From Streptomyces olindensis (lineage in GTDB: Bacteria; Actinomycetota; Actinomycetes; Streptomycetales; Streptomycetaceae), in contig JJOH01000095.1 of the NCBI GenBank assembly GCA_000696115.1, positions 1-64,000 on the forward strand: a DNA stretch of 64,000 nucleotides. The letters run 5' to 3'. Below the pieces are notes generated by a model. That model ran no database searches and was not told the origin of the DNA. It saw only the letters and a list, made by a program, of their open reading frames with translations. Both the position numbers and the translations under genes were made by a program. Of this stretch, positions 51,619-60,472 are shown piece after piece; the stretch's first letter is position 1, and each line of letters opens with the position of its first letter.

Positions 51619-52308
51619 TCACTGGCCCGTGACCCAGCGGTACTGGAGCTCCGGCCGCCCCACCGTGCCGTACTGCGGACGGCGTGCCGCGCGGCCCGCG
51701 TCGACCAGGTGCTCCAGGTAACGGCGGGCCGTGATGCGGGAGATGCCCACCGTCTCGGCCACGCCCGCGGCCGTGAGGCCCTCCGCGCTGTCGCGCAGGG
51801 CGATCGTCACCCGCTCCAGCGTGGGCGCGCTCAGGCCCTTGGGCAGGGCGGCCGGGCCGGGGGCGCGCAGGGCCGCGAGCGCCCGGTCCACCTCGTCCTG
51901 GCCGCTCGCCTCGCCGACCGCCGCGTGGAACTCCGCGTACCGCACGAGCCGGTCGCGCAGGGTCGCGAAGGTGAACGGCTTCAGGACGTACTGCACGACC
52001 CCGAGCGAGACGCCCTCGCGGACGACCGCCAGATCGCGGGCCGACGTCACCGCTATCACGTCGGCGTGGTGGCCGGCCGCCCGCAGGGAGCGGGCCAGTT
52101 GCAGGCCGTGCACATCGGGGAGGTGCAGGTCGAGCAGGAGCAGGTCCACCGGCGTGCGGTCCAGGGCCCGGCGGGCCTCCGCGCCCGTGTGCGCCTTGCC
52201 CACGGCGACGAAGCCGGGGACCCGGCCGACGTACAGGACGTGGGCGTCGGCGGCCACGGGGTCGTCCTCCACGACCAGGACGCGGATGGCCTTCTCGCTG
52301 CTCGTCAT
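51619..52308 (-). CDS. CitB/DcuR-type response regulator
   Basis: This 229-residue regulator has an N-terminal receiver with acidic pair E14/D15, phospho-acceptor Asp60 (DLLLLDLHLPDVHG) and Lys in YVLKPF. A C-terminal helix-turn-helix (TAAGVAETVGISRITARRYLEHLVDAG) is of the kind found in citrate/C4-dicarboxylate regulators. Its ATG overlaps the kinase stop (ATGA). It should control the divergent dctA gene. Confidence 0.93.
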   Translation of the reverse strand: MTSSEKAIRVLVVEDDPVAADAHVLYVGRVPGFVAVGKAHTGAEARRALDRTPVDLLLLDLHLPDVHGLQLARSLRAAGHHADVIAVTSARDLAVVREGVSLGVVQYVLKPFTFATLRDRLVRYAEFHAAVGEASGQDEVDRALAALRAPGPAALPKGLSAPTLERVTIALRDSAEGLTAAGVAETVGISRITARRYLEHLVDAGRAARRPQYGTVGRPELQYRWVTGQ

Positions 52309-54029
52309 GCGTCGCCTCCAGCGCCTCTGGACACCGGGGTCCCGGACGTCGTCCGCCCGGCGACCGCGCCGGACTCCCGCAGCGGGAGCCGTACCTCGAA
52401 CTCCGCCCCGCCGCCGTCGGCCCGCGTCACCGTCAGCGTCCCGCCGTGCCGCTGCGCCGCCTGCTGGACGAGCGCCAGCCCCAGGCCCCGGCCGCCCGGG
52501 CCCGCCGGCTTCGTCGAGAAGCCCCGCTCGAAGACCGCCTCGGCGTGCGCCGGGTCCACACCCGGGCCCGTGTCCGAGACCCGCATCACCAGCTCGGGGG
52601 CACCGAGCGGCTCCCGCGCGCTCTCCGTGTCCCGGGCGTCCCCGGCGTCGCCCACGTCGTCGGCGTCCTCGGTGTAGGCCGACACCGTCACCCGCGCCCG
52701 CACGCTGCCCTGCGCCGCGTCCACGGCGTTGTCGATCAGATTGCCGAGGATGGTCACCAGGTCCCGCGCCGGCAGGGAATCCGGCAGCAGTCCGTCGTCC
52801 AGTCGGCTGTCCTCCGACACCATCAGCTCCACGCCCCGCTCGTTCGCCTGGGCCGTCTTGCCCAGCAGCAGCGCCGCCAGCACCGGCTCGCTCACCGCCG
52901 CCACGACCTGGTCGGTCAGTGCCTGCGCCAGCTCCAGCTCGGCCGTCGCGAACTCCACCGCCTCGTCCGCCCGGCCCAGCTCGATCAGCGAGACGACCGT
53001 GTGCAGCCGGTTCGCCGCCTCGTGCGCCTGCGAGCGCAGCGCCTGCGTAAAGCCCCGCTCGGAGTCCAACTCGCCCATCAGCGACTGGAGTTCGGTCACA
53101 TCACGCAGGGTGACGACCGTACCGCGCCGCTCGCCGCCCGACACCGGCGAGGTGTTGATCACCAGGACCCGGGACGCCGTCAGATGCACCTCGTCCACCC
53201 GCGGCTCCGACGCCAGCAGCGCACCCGTCAGCGGGGCGGGCAGCCCCAGCTCCGCCACCGACCTGCCCACCACGTCCCCGGCCACGCCGAGCAACTCCCG
53301 CCCTCCGTCGTTGATCAACGCCACACGGTACTGCCCGTCCAGCATCAGCAGCCCCTCGCGTACCGCGTGCAGTGCGGCCTGGTGGTAGTCGTGCATGCGG
53401 CTCAGCTCGGCGGCGTTCATGCCGTGGGTGTGGCGGCGCAGCCGGGCGTTGATGACGTACGTGCCGACGGCGCCCAGCGCCAGGGCGCCGGCCGCGACAC
53501 CGAGCAGGGCCGTCAGCTGGTCCTGCACCCGCTGGGTGATCTCCTCGACCCGGATGCCCGCGCTGACCAGGCCGACCACCTTCCGGCCGTCCTGGATCGG
53601 GGTGACCGCGCGGACCGAGGGGCCGAGCGTGCCGGTGTAGGTCTCGGTGAAGGTCTGGCCCCGCAGGGCCTTCTCGGTGTGCCCCTGGAACCTCTGGCCG
53701 ATCTGGTCCGGGTCGGGGTGCGTCCAGCGGATGCCCCGCGGGTTCATGATCGTGATGAAGTCGACCTCGGTGTCCCGCATCACCTTCAGCGCGTACGGCT
53801 GGAGCTGGGCGGTCGGGTCGGAGGTGCGGGTCGCCGCCAGCACGGAGGGGGAGTCGGCGACGGACCGCGCCACCGCCCTGGCCTGGCGCCTCGCGGCCTC
53901 CTCGGCCTGGCTGCGGTCGCTGACATAGGTGAACAGCGCGTATCCGGCCACGACGACCGCTATCAGAACGGCCTGCATGGCGAAGAGCTGGCCCGCCAGG
54001 CTGCGGGGACCGGGGACGGTGAGGCGCAT
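52305..54029 (-). CDS. CitA/DcuS-type sensor histidine kinase
   Basis: This 574-residue membrane kinase has TM1 at about 15-36, a periplasmic PDC/PAS-type sensor (about 40-170, VDFITIMNPRGIRWTHPDPDQIGQRFQG) and TM2 at about 172-195. A cytoplasmic PAS domain (ALHAVREGLLMLDGQYRVALIND) follows. The kinase core has the phospho-acceptor His in RSQAHEAANRLHTVVSLIELG, N-box ILGNLIDNAVDAA and GRGLGLALVQQAAQRHGG. An unusual acidic insertion (YTEDADDVGDAGDARDTESARE) lies inside the ATPase domain. The sensor type recognises carboxylates such as citrate, succinate or fumarate. The adjacent transporter supports a C4-dicarboxylate signal. Confidence 0.93.
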   Translation of the reverse strand: MRLTVPGPRSLAGQLFAMQAVLIAVVVAGYALFTYVSDRSQAEEAARRQARAVARSVADSPSVLAATRTSDPTAQLQPYALKVMRDTEVDFITIMNPRGIRWTHPDPDQIGQRFQGHTEKALRGQTFTETYTGTLGPSVRAVTPIQDGRKVVGLVSAGIRVEEITQRVQDQLTALLGVAAGALALGAVGTYVINARLRRHTHGMNAAELSRMHDYHQAALHAVREGLLMLDGQYRVALINDGGRELLGVAGDVVGRSVAELGLPAPLTGALLASEPRVDEVHLTASRVLVINTSPVSGGERRGTVVTLRDVTELQSLMGELDSERGFTQALRSQAHEAANRLHTVVSLIELGRADEAVEFATAELELAQALTDQVVAAVSEPVLAALLLGKTAQANERGVELMVSEDSRLDDGLLPDSLPARDLVTILGNLIDNAVDAAQGSVRARVTVSAYTEDADDVGDAGDARDTESAREPLGAPELVMRVSDTGPGVDPAHAEAVFERGFSTKPAGPGGRGLGLALVQQAAQRHGGTLTVTRADGGGAEFEVRLPLRESGAVAGRTTSGTPVSRGAGGDA

Positions 54030-54056
54030 GCCGCCAGTCTGCCCCGTGGCTGATTG

Positions 54057-54091
54057 TGAACTAAATGAACGGAAGGGTGACCGCGCTCACA
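54057..54091. promoter_or_regulatory. Candidate regulatory sites upstream of dctA
   Basis: TGAAC occurs twice with a 9-bp period (54057-54061, 54066-54070). A CRP-like dyad GTGA-CCGCGC-TCAC follows at 54077-54090. All lie in the 177-bp region between the sensor kinase and dctA. The assignment is by pattern only. Confidence 0.4.
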
Positions 54092-54206
54092 GAGCAGGAC
54101 ATAGTCACGGCATTCCCCATAACGCATCTCCGGGAGCCCCGCTCCCTGTTTCCCGGACGTGAGCCGCACGCCGGTGATGCCGACGACGTCGTCAAGGAGG
54201 GCCGCC

Positions 54207-55601
54207 GTGACCAGCGCAGCCGATACGGCACCTGCCGCACCCCAAGCCAAGCGGGACCGCACGCACTATCTGTACATCGCGGTGATCATCGCCGTCGCCG
54301 CCGGTATCGCGGTGGGTCTGGCCGCACCCGACTTCGCCGTCGGACTGAAGCCGATCGGCACCGGCTTCGTGAACCTGATCAAGATGATGATCTCCCCGAT
54401 CATCTTCTGCACGATCGTGCTGGGCATCGGCTCGGTACGGAAGGCCGCCAAGGTCGGCGCCGTCGGCGGTATCGCCCTCGGCTACTTCACGGTGATGTCC
54501 CTGGTCGCCCTGGGCATCGGCCTGGTCGTCGGCAACATCCTGGAGCCGGGCACGGGCCTGGCGGTGACCGACGCCGTCAAGGACGCGGGTCACGCGCAGG
54601 TCGACGCCGAGGCCAAGGGCACCACCGAGTTCCTGCTCGGCATCATCCCGACCACGATCGTCTCCGCCTTCACCAACGAGTCGGTCCTGCAGACCCTGCT
54701 GATCGCGCTGCTCGCCGGCTTCGCGCTGCAGGGCATGGGCTCGGCCGGCCAGCCGATCCTGCGCGGCATCGAGCACATCCAGCGGCTCGTCTTCCGCATC
54801 CTCGCGATGGTGATGTGGGCCGCCCCGATCGGTGCCTTCGGCGCCATCGCCGCCGTCACCGGCTCCGCCGGCCTGGACGCGCTCAAGAGCCTCGCCGTGC
54901 TGATGCTCGGCTTCTACGTCACCTGCTTCCTCTTCGTCTTCATCGTGCTCGGCATCCTGCTGCGCGTGATCTCCGGTCTGAACATCCTCACGCTGTTCAA
55001 GTACCTCGGCCGCGAGTTCCTGCTGATCCTGTCCACCTCCTCCTCCGAGTCCGCGCTGCCGCGGCTCATCGCGAAGATGGAGCACCTGGGCGTCAGCAAG
55101 CCGGTGGTCGGCATCACCGTCCCGACCGGCTACTCCTTCAACCTCGACGGCACCATGATCTACATGACCATGGCGTCCCTGTTCATCGCCGACGCCATGG
55201 GCACCCCGATGTCCGTCGGCGAGCAGATCCCGCTGCTGCTCTTCCTGCTGGTCGCCTCCAAGGGCGCCGCCGGTGTCACCGGTGCCGGTCTCGCGACCCT
55301 GGCCGGTGGTCTGCAGTCGCACAAGCCGGCCCTGGTGGACGGCATCGGCCTCATCGTCGGCATCGACCGCTTCATGAGCGAGGCCCGCGCCCTGACCAAC
55401 TTCGCCGGCAACGCCGTGGCCACCGTGCTGATCGGCACCTGGACGAAGGAGATCGACAAGGACCGCGTCAACCAGGTCCTCGCCGGACAGCTGCCCTTCG
55501 ACGAGAAGACGCTGCTGGACGACGGGCACGGCGGCCCGGCCCCCGACGACCACGTCGAGGTGCCCGAGCAGGGCGGCGAGAAGGAGCTGGCGAAGGCCTG
55601 A
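54207..55601 (+). CDS. dctA: C4-dicarboxylate:cation symporter (DctA/DAACS family)
   Basis: This 464-residue symporter has about eight transmembrane helices. The two re-entrant-loop signatures are STSSSESALPRLIAKMEHLGV and the NLDGTMIYMTMA and FAGNAVATVLIGTW segments. It imports succinate, fumarate or malate with protons or sodium. The GTG at 54207 is six bases after AAGGAGG; a 16-codon longer frame was rejected. The hydrophilic C-terminal tail is acidic. Divergence from the CitA/CitB-type system implies inducer-dependent expression. A hairpin follows at 55626. Confidence 0.94.
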   Translation: MTSAADTAPAAPQAKRDRTHYLYIAVIIAVAAGIAVGLAAPDFAVGLKPIGTGFVNLIKMMISPIIFCTIVLGIGSVRKAAKVGAVGGIALGYFTVMSLVALGIGLVVGNILEPGTGLAVTDAVKDAGHAQVDAEAKGTTEFLLGIIPTTIVSAFTNESVLQTLLIALLAGFALQGMGSAGQPILRGIEHIQRLVFRILAMVMWAAPIGAFGAIAAVTGSAGLDALKSLAVLMLGFYVTCFLFVFIVLGILLRVISGLNILTLFKYLGREFLLILSTSSSESALPRLIAKMEHLGVSKPVVGITVPTGYSFNLDGTMIYMTMASLFIADAMGTPMSVGEQIPLLLFLLVASKGAAGVTGAGLATLAGGLQSHKPALVDGIGLIVGIDRFMSEARALTNFAGNAVATVLIGTWTKEIDKDRVNQVLAGQLPFDEKTLLDDGHGGPAPDDHVEVPEQGGEKELAKA

Positions 55602-55625
55602 CGGCCGCGCCGCCCCCGCGAGACT

Positions 55626-55664
55626 CCGGGCGGCTGGGTGTCCCCCCGTCGCCCAGCCGCCCGG
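55626..55664. terminator. Terminator between dctA and the TetR gene
   Basis: A perfect 13-bp stem (CCGGGCGGCTGGG and complement) with a 13-nt loop lies 25 bp after the dctA stop, and 19 bp from the stop of the convergent TetR gene. Confidence 0.8.
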
Positions 55665-55682
55665 TCCCTGCCTCGCGAAAGA

Positions 55683-56300
55683 TCAATCGTTCAGCTTCGC
55701 CACCAGCTCGGTGGCCATCGAGGCGGGCACGCCCGCCGCGGTCAGGACGGTGACCGCGGCGCAGCGGCCCGCCTCTCGTGCTGTCAGGAGGCCGTCGTTC
55801 ACCGCCTCCAGGACGGCGATCAGCGTCTGCTCGTGCACATAGGCCAGGGCCGGCGCCGGCAGCGGTGAGCTGAAGACGCCCTCGTCCAGGCCGCGCCGCA
55901 ACAGCCTGACGCTCTCCTCCCGGACGGGCGCGAGCCGTTCCCGGATGCCCTGCATGGTGACCGTGCGCTGGGCGAGCGCGACCAGCAGCCGGTAGCGGTC
56001 GGCGATCTCCCACACCGCCAGCACCGAGCGCGCCACGGCCTCCGCCGGGTCCCGCACCCCCTCGCGGCCCGCCGTGTGCGCGGCCGACAGGGCCGCGACC
56101 GCCTCGTCGACGAGCGTGCTGATCAGCGCCTCGCGGTTCGGGAAGTGCCCGTAGACGGTCCGCCGTACGACGCCCGCGGCGCGGGCGATCTGGTCCATGG
56201 AGGCGTCGGGGTCCCGCAGCAGCTCGGCGAGGGCGACGTCGAGGATGCGGCGCCGGTTGGCGTCGGCGCGGCTGGTGTTGCCCGTGGTCATGGACGCCAT
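55683..56300 (-). CDS. TetR-family repressor of the adjacent MFS exporter
   Basis: This 205-residue TetR protein has helix-turn-helix SMDQIARAAGVVRRTVYGHFPNREALI (about 34-60) and a ligand-binding domain (DRYRLLVALAQRTVTMQGIRERL). The ATG at 56300 follows GAAGGG; a second ATG is three codons in. The divergent exporter and three palindromes between them make the regulatory link direct. The ligand is probably a substrate of the pump. Confidence 0.93.
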   Translation of the reverse strand: MASMTTGNTSRADANRRRILDVALAELLRDPDASMDQIARAAGVVRRTVYGHFPNREALISTLVDEAVAALSAAHTAGREGVRDPAEAVARSVLAVWEIADRYRLLVALAQRTVTMQGIRERLAPVREESVRLLRRGLDEGVFSSPLPAPALAYVHEQTLIAVLEAVNDGLLTAREAGRCAAVTVLTAAGVPASMATELVAKLND

Positions 56301-56321
56301 TGTGCCCTTCCCCCGATCGAT

Positions 56322-56383
56322 TTGCACAGCGCTGTGCAACGGCGTAGATTGCACAGCGTTGTGTAAATGCACATCCATGTGCA
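56322..56383. promoter_or_regulatory. Three TetR-type operators in the tetR-MFS intergenic region
   Basis: Site 1 (56322-56339) is a perfect 18-bp palindrome TTGCACAGC-GCTGTGCAA. Site 2 (56349-56366) is TTGCACAGC-GTTGTGTAA with two mismatched pairs. Site 3 (56368-56383) is TGCACAT-CC-ATGTGCA. Centres are 27 and 18 bp apart. The shared half-site is TGCACA. Confidence 0.85.
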
Positions 56384-56408
56384 AATCAACGAGGAAGGCA
56401 ACCCTGCC

Positions 56409-58079
56409 ATGCGACTCGTCATGACCGAACCGGTCGAGGGGACGGACCGCCCCTACGCCCGCCGCTGGTGGGCGCTCCTCGTGCTCTGCCTGAGCCTGCT
56501 GATCATCGTGATGGCGAACACCGCCCTCACCGTCGCCGCGCCCGACATGACCGAGGACCTCGGCCTGTCCAGCGCCGACCTGCAGTGGGTCATCGACGGC
56601 TACACCGTCCCGTACGCCGCGCTGATGCTGCTGCTCGGCGCGATCGGCGACAAGTACAGCCGCCGGGGCGCGCTCGTCCTCGGTCTCGTGGTGTTCGGGG
56701 GCGGCGCGGTCTCCGGGTACCTCGCCGGCAGCGCCACGGCGGTCATCGCCGCCCGTGCCGTGATGGGCGCCGGCGCCGCGATGATCATGCCCGCCACGCT
56801 GTCCCTGCTGGCCGCGACCTTCCCGCGGGCCGAGCGCGCCAAGGCCATCACCCTGTGGACCGCCACCGCCGGGCTCGCCATCGCGGCCGGGCCGCTCGTC
56901 GCCGGGGCCCTGCTGGAGCACCACGGCTGGTCCTCCACGTTCCTCATCAACGTCCCCGTCGCCGCCCTGGCCGTCGTCGGCGCGTTCGTCCTCGTGCCGC
57001 CGTCCAGGGCCGCCGACCGAGGGCGCATCGACTACGGCGGCGGGCTGCTGTCCGTGGTGTGGATCGCGGCACTGGTCTACATGATCATCGAGGGGCCGCA
57101 CTTCGGCTGGGGCGCCGAGGCGATCACGGCCGCGGTCGTCGCGGGCGCCGGACTCGTCGCCTTCGTGGTGTGGGAGCTGCGGCATCCGCGCCCGCTGCTC
57201 GACGTCCGCCGCTTCACCGACCGCCGGTTCGCGGGCTCCAACCTCGCCGTCGCGCTGTTCTTCCTGGCGGTCTTCGGCGCCTTCTACTACCTCACCCAGC
57301 ACCTGCAGTTCGTCCTCGGCTACGACGCCCTGGACACCGGCGTGCGCATGCTGCCGCTGGCCGGAGCCGTCTTCGTGGGTTCGGCCCTCACGGGCTACCT
57401 GACCCCCCGGGTCGGCATGAAGTGGACCGTGACGGCCGGCATGGTCGGCGGTACGGCCGCCCTGGCGCTGCTCACCCAGGTCGACTCCGGGTCGTCGTAC
57501 GGCGACTTCGTCGCGCCCCTGGTCGTCCTCGGGCTCGCGATCGGGCTCGCGCTGTCGCCCTGCACGGACGCGATCATGGGGGCGTTCCCGGAGTCCGAGC
57601 TGGGGGTCGGCGGCGCGGTCAACGACACCTCGCTGGAGCTGGGCGGCTCGCTCGGCATCGCCGTCCTCGGCTCGCTGCTGGCGACGTCGTACTCCGGTCA
57701 CCTCTCGGACGCCACCGCCGGGAGCGAGCTGCCCGCGTCCTCCCTGGAGACGGCCCAGGACTCCGTCGGCGCCGGATACGCCGTGGCGCAGGGCATCGGC
57801 GACAAGGCGCGGCAACTGGCCGAGCAGGCGGCGCACACGAGCGACCCGCAGCAGGCGGAGCGGCTCAAGGCGCAGGCCGGGCAACTGGCCGACGGCGCCC
57901 GGCAGATGGCCGACGCCGTGGGCTCCTCCTTCGCCGACGCCGTCGCCCACACCAGTCTGGTCGGTGCGGTGGTCCTGGGCGTCGGCACGGTGATCGTGGC
58001 GCTGCTGCTGCCCGGCAGGGACAAGCCCGCGGCCGAGCCCGCCGAGGACCGGGAACCGGAGTCCGCGGGGGCCCGTTAG
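56409..58079 (+). CDS. MFS drug exporter, DHA2/EmrB-QacA type
   Basis: This 556-residue 14-helix proton antiporter has motif A (GAIGDKYSRRGALVLGL), motif C-like GPLVAGALLEHHGW and the N-terminal ANTALTVAAPDMTEDLGLSSADLQWVIDGYTV typical of QacA/EmrB pumps. A Gln/Ala-rich extracellular loop (about 465-500) is amphipathic. The ATG at 56409 follows GGAAGG; the 14-codon longer frame lies in the operator region. It is controlled by the divergent TetR. Its stop overlaps that of the convergent aldo/keto reductase. Confidence 0.93.
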   Translation: MRLVMTEPVEGTDRPYARRWWALLVLCLSLLIIVMANTALTVAAPDMTEDLGLSSADLQWVIDGYTVPYAALMLLLGAIGDKYSRRGALVLGLVVFGGGAVSGYLAGSATAVIAARAVMGAGAAMIMPATLSLLAATFPRAERAKAITLWTATAGLAIAAGPLVAGALLEHHGWSSTFLINVPVAALAVVGAFVLVPPSRAADRGRIDYGGGLLSVVWIAALVYMIIEGPHFGWGAEAITAAVVAGAGLVAFVVWELRHPRPLLDVRRFTDRRFAGSNLAVALFFLAVFGAFYYLTQHLQFVLGYDALDTGVRMLPLAGAVFVGSALTGYLTPRVGMKWTVTAGMVGGTAALALLTQVDSGSSYGDFVAPLVVLGLAIGLALSPCTDAIMGAFPESELGVGGAVNDTSLELGGSLGIAVLGSLLATSYSGHLSDATAGSELPASSLETAQDSVGAGYAVAQGIGDKARQLAEQAAHTSDPQQAERLKAQAGQLADGARQMADAVGSSFADAVAHTSLVGAVVLGVGTVIVALLLPGRDKPAAEPAEDREPESAGAR

Positions 58080-58975
58080 GCCGGGACCGGCGCGGCCGAC
58101 TCGTCCAGGCGTGCCCGCTCCTCCGCGCTGAGGAGCAGGTCCGCCGCGGCGGCCGAGTCCCGGGCCGTCTCCGGCCGGCTCGCCCCGGGGATCGGGATCA
58201 CGGCCGGGGAACGGGTCAGCAGCCAGGCCAGCCCGACCCGTTGCGGGCTGACGCCGCGTTCCGCCGCGACCTCGTGGAAGGCGGCGAAGCGTTGCGCCCC
58301 CTCCGTCCGCGAGGGCCCGTCCAGGGAACTGCGGGCCAGCCCGCCCAGCGGGCTCCACGGCAGGAACGCCAGTCCCAGTTCGGCGCACAACCGCAGCTCG
58401 GGCTCACTGTCCCGGACGGCGGGGGAGTAGCGGTTCTGCACCGACACCAGCCGGTCGCCGAGGATCACGCGGGCCCGGCGGATCTGCTCCGCGTCCGTGT
58501 TGGACACTCCGGCCAGCCGGATCGTGCCCGCGTCGAGCAGCTCGCGCAGCGCGCCGACCGACTCCTCGAACGGCACGGAAGGGTCCGGCTTGTGCAGCTG
58601 GTAGAGGCCGATCGCCTCGACGCCGAGCCGCTTGCGCGACGCCTCGGCGGCGGCCTTGAGGTGGGCGGGGGAGCCGTTCACCGTCCAGTCGCCGCCGGCC
58701 GGACGGCCCCGGCCGCCCTTCGTGGCCACCAGGACGTCCGAGGTGTCACCGCCGTGGGCGGCCAGCGCGCGGGCCACCAGACGCTCGTTGTGGCCGGGCT
58801 CCGCGCCCGGCAGATGGTACGAGTCGGCGGTGTCCAGGAGGGTCACGCCCGCGTCGAGCGCGGCGTGCACGGTCGCCAGGGCGCGGGCCTCGTCCGGCCG
58901 GCCCTCGATGGACAGCGGCATCGCGCCGAGCCCGACCGCGCTCACCCGCACCCCGCCCAGTGTTCTGTACCGCAC
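58076..58975 (-). CDS. Aldo/keto reductase
   Basis: This 299-residue NADPH-dependent TIM-barrel reductase has catalytic Asp/Tyr in LLDTADSYHLPG, Lys in LVATKGGRG and His in YQLHKPD. The cofactor-binding end is IPIPGASRPET. The GTG at 58975 starts 1 bp after the stop of the epimerase gene, so the two are coupled. A much longer frame is antisense to other genes. Substrates are unspecified aldehydes or ketones. Confidence 0.93.
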   Translation of the reverse strand: MRYRTLGGVRVSAVGLGAMPLSIEGRPDEARALATVHAALDAGVTLLDTADSYHLPGAEPGHNERLVARALAAHGGDTSDVLVATKGGRGRPAGGDWTVNGSPAHLKAAAEASRKRLGVEAIGLYQLHKPDPSVPFEESVGALRELLDAGTIRLAGVSNTDAEQIRRARVILGDRLVSVQNRYSPAVRDSEPELRLCAELGLAFLPWSPLGGLARSSLDGPSRTEGAQRFAAFHEVAAERGVSPQRVGLAWLLTRSPAVIPIPGASRPETARDSAAAADLLLSAEERARLDESAAPVPA

Positions 58976-58976
58976 G

Positions 58977-59897
58977 TCAGGCGCCCTTTCCGAGGGTCTC
59001 GGCGACGGCCGTCGGCAGCCACTGCCGGGCGTCGGTGAAGGTGAAGCCGAGCCGGGCGGCCCGGGCGTTGTCCATGCCGTAGGAGCGGCGGAAGGAAAAC
59101 GGCGAGACCTCGCCGACCTCGACCGGCCGGAACACGGCCCGGCCGCCCGGCACATGCGCCGCCACCGCCTCGCACAACTCCTCGGTGGTCAGCGTCCCGT
59201 GGGAGGCGGCGTTCACCGGCCCGGTGAAGTCCTCGCCCGCCGCCCAGGCCAGGAAGCGCGCGATCTCCTCGACGTACACGTAGGTGGCCGGACGGTTCAC
59301 GGCCGGGACGGCGATCGGCTCGCCGGCGCGCATCCGGTCGGCGTAGTGGGCCAGCCGCCCGGTGAAGTCGTCGTCCCCGCCAAGCACATGGGCGACCCGC
59401 ACCGCCGTGTACGGGAACGCCGGGCCGCCGGCCGCGAGGACCGCCTCGGCCTGCCGCTTGCCCTCCCCGTAGTGTGCCTCCCGGAACGCGGGCTCGTCCC
59501 AGGGCCGTTCGAGGCCGACCGTGACGGTGGCCGGATCGACGGCCTCCTCACGCACGAGGGCGGGGGAGTCCTCGTACTCGTACACCTCGACCGTCGAGGT
59601 CATCACATAGCGGCGCGTACGGCCGTCGAAGACGCGGCGGGCGATCGCCGCCTGGCGCGGTGTGTAGCAGACCTGGTCGACGACGGCGTCGAAGACGCGG
59701 GAGCCGAGCGCGCCGGTCAGCGACCGCTCGTCGTCCCGGTCGGCGACCAGGTGCTCGACCCCGGCGGGTGGCGGGGCGGACCCCCGGTTCAGCACGGTGA
59801 CACGGTGCCCCGTGCCGAGCAGCCGTGCGATGAGTCGCTTTCCGACGTAGCGGTTCCCGCCGATGACCAGGGTCTCCAGGGCCTTTTCCATGACCAT
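58977..59897 (-). CDS. NAD-dependent epimerase/dehydratase-family protein
   Basis: This protein of about 306 residues is an extended-SDR-fold enzyme with an N-terminal ETLVIGGNRYVGKRLIARLLGTGHRVTVLNRG nucleotide-binding motif, in which GGNRYVG replaces the usual GxxGxxG. It resembles the isoflavone-reductase-like/CSP41 group that acts on sugar nucleotides or RNA, more than classical GalE. The canonical YxxxK is represented by HYGEGKRQAE (Tyr and Lys four apart). Start is ATG 59897 (GGGAG upstream) or 59891. It is followed by the aldo/keto reductase and divergent from an Lrp gene, with only 39 bp between starts. Confidence 0.88.
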   Translation of the reverse strand: MVMEKALETLVIGGNRYVGKRLIARLLGTGHRVTVLNRGSAPPPAGVEHLVADRDDERSLTGALGSRVFDAVVDQVCYTPRQAAIARRVFDGRTRRYVMTSTVEVYEYEDSPALVREEAVDPATVTVGLERPWDEPAFREAHYGEGKRQAEAVLAAGGPAFPYTAVRVAHVLGGDDDFTGRLAHYADRMRAGEPIAVPAVNRPATYVYVEEIARFLAWAAGEDFTGPVNAASHGTLTTEELCEAVAAHVPGGRAVFRPVEVGEVSPFSFRRSYGMDNARAARLGFTFTDARQWLPTAVAETLGKGA

Positions 59898-59936
59898 AAT
59901 TCTCCCGGCGCACATCCACGCCCTGAAGGGGGAACC

Positions 59937-60443
59937 ATGGGAGTTCAGGCCGCCACGCCGAAAGAACCACGGCATCTGCGGGCCGCTGCCGACGAAACAT
60001 CGGCGGCGTTCGACGCGTTGGACCGGCAGATCCTCGAACTGCTCCAGAGCGACGGCCGGATCAAGTTCAGCGAGCTGGGCCGCCGGGTCCGGCTCAGCCC
60101 GGCGGCGGTCACCGAGCGGGTGCGGCGACTGGAGGCGGCGGGCGTCATCAGCGGCTACGGCGCCCACGTCGTGCCGGCCCGGCTCGGCTACGGCATCCAG
60201 GCGTTCGTCCGGGTCGACCCGCACGGCGGCTACAACCTGAAGCACCCCAGGACCCTGGAGCTGATCGAGCGGCCCGAGATCACCGAGGCACACCACGTGG
60301 TCGGGGAGGACTGCTGGTTCCTCAAGGTCGCCGTCCGGGACACCGTCCACCTGGAGGAGGTCCTGGAGATCTCCGCACTGGGCCGCACCACGACCTCGAT
60401 CGTGCTGACCTCGCCGGTGGAGCGTAAACCGCTGTTGCCTTGA
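59937..60443 (+). CDS. Lrp/AsnC-family regulator
   Basis: This 168-residue protein has an extended N-terminus (about 25 residues) and a helix-turn-helix (IKFSELGRRVRLSPAAVTERVRRLEAAGVISGYGAHV, about 42-78). The RAM-type C-terminal domain has AFVRVDPHGGY and EAHHVVGEDCWFLKVAVRDTVHLEEVL. The ATG follows AAGGGGGAA. Being 39 bp from the divergent epimerase start, it probably controls that operon and itself. Its last codons form the -35 region of the MerR promoter. Confidence 0.93.
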   Translation: MGVQAATPKEPRHLRAAADETSAAFDALDRQILELLQSDGRIKFSELGRRVRLSPAAVTERVRRLEAAGVISGYGAHVVPARLGYGIQAFVRVDPHGGYNLKHPRTLELIERPEITEAHHVVGEDCWFLKVAVRDTVHLEEVLEISALGRTTTSIVLTSPVERKPLLP

Positions 60444-60465
60444 CGCCGGGGTCAAGGATTACGTT
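60435..60465 (+). promoter_or_regulatory. MerR-type promoter with 19-bp spacer and palindrome
   Basis: TTGCCT (60435-60440) and TACGTT (60460-60465) are 19 bp apart. CCTTGAC-GCCGGG-GTCAAGG (60438-60457) is a perfect 7+7 palindrome lying in the spacer. This over-long spacer with a centred dyad is the hallmark of MerR-family activation. It overlaps the Lrp stop codon. Confidence 0.65.
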
Positions 60466-60472
60466 CGAGCGC

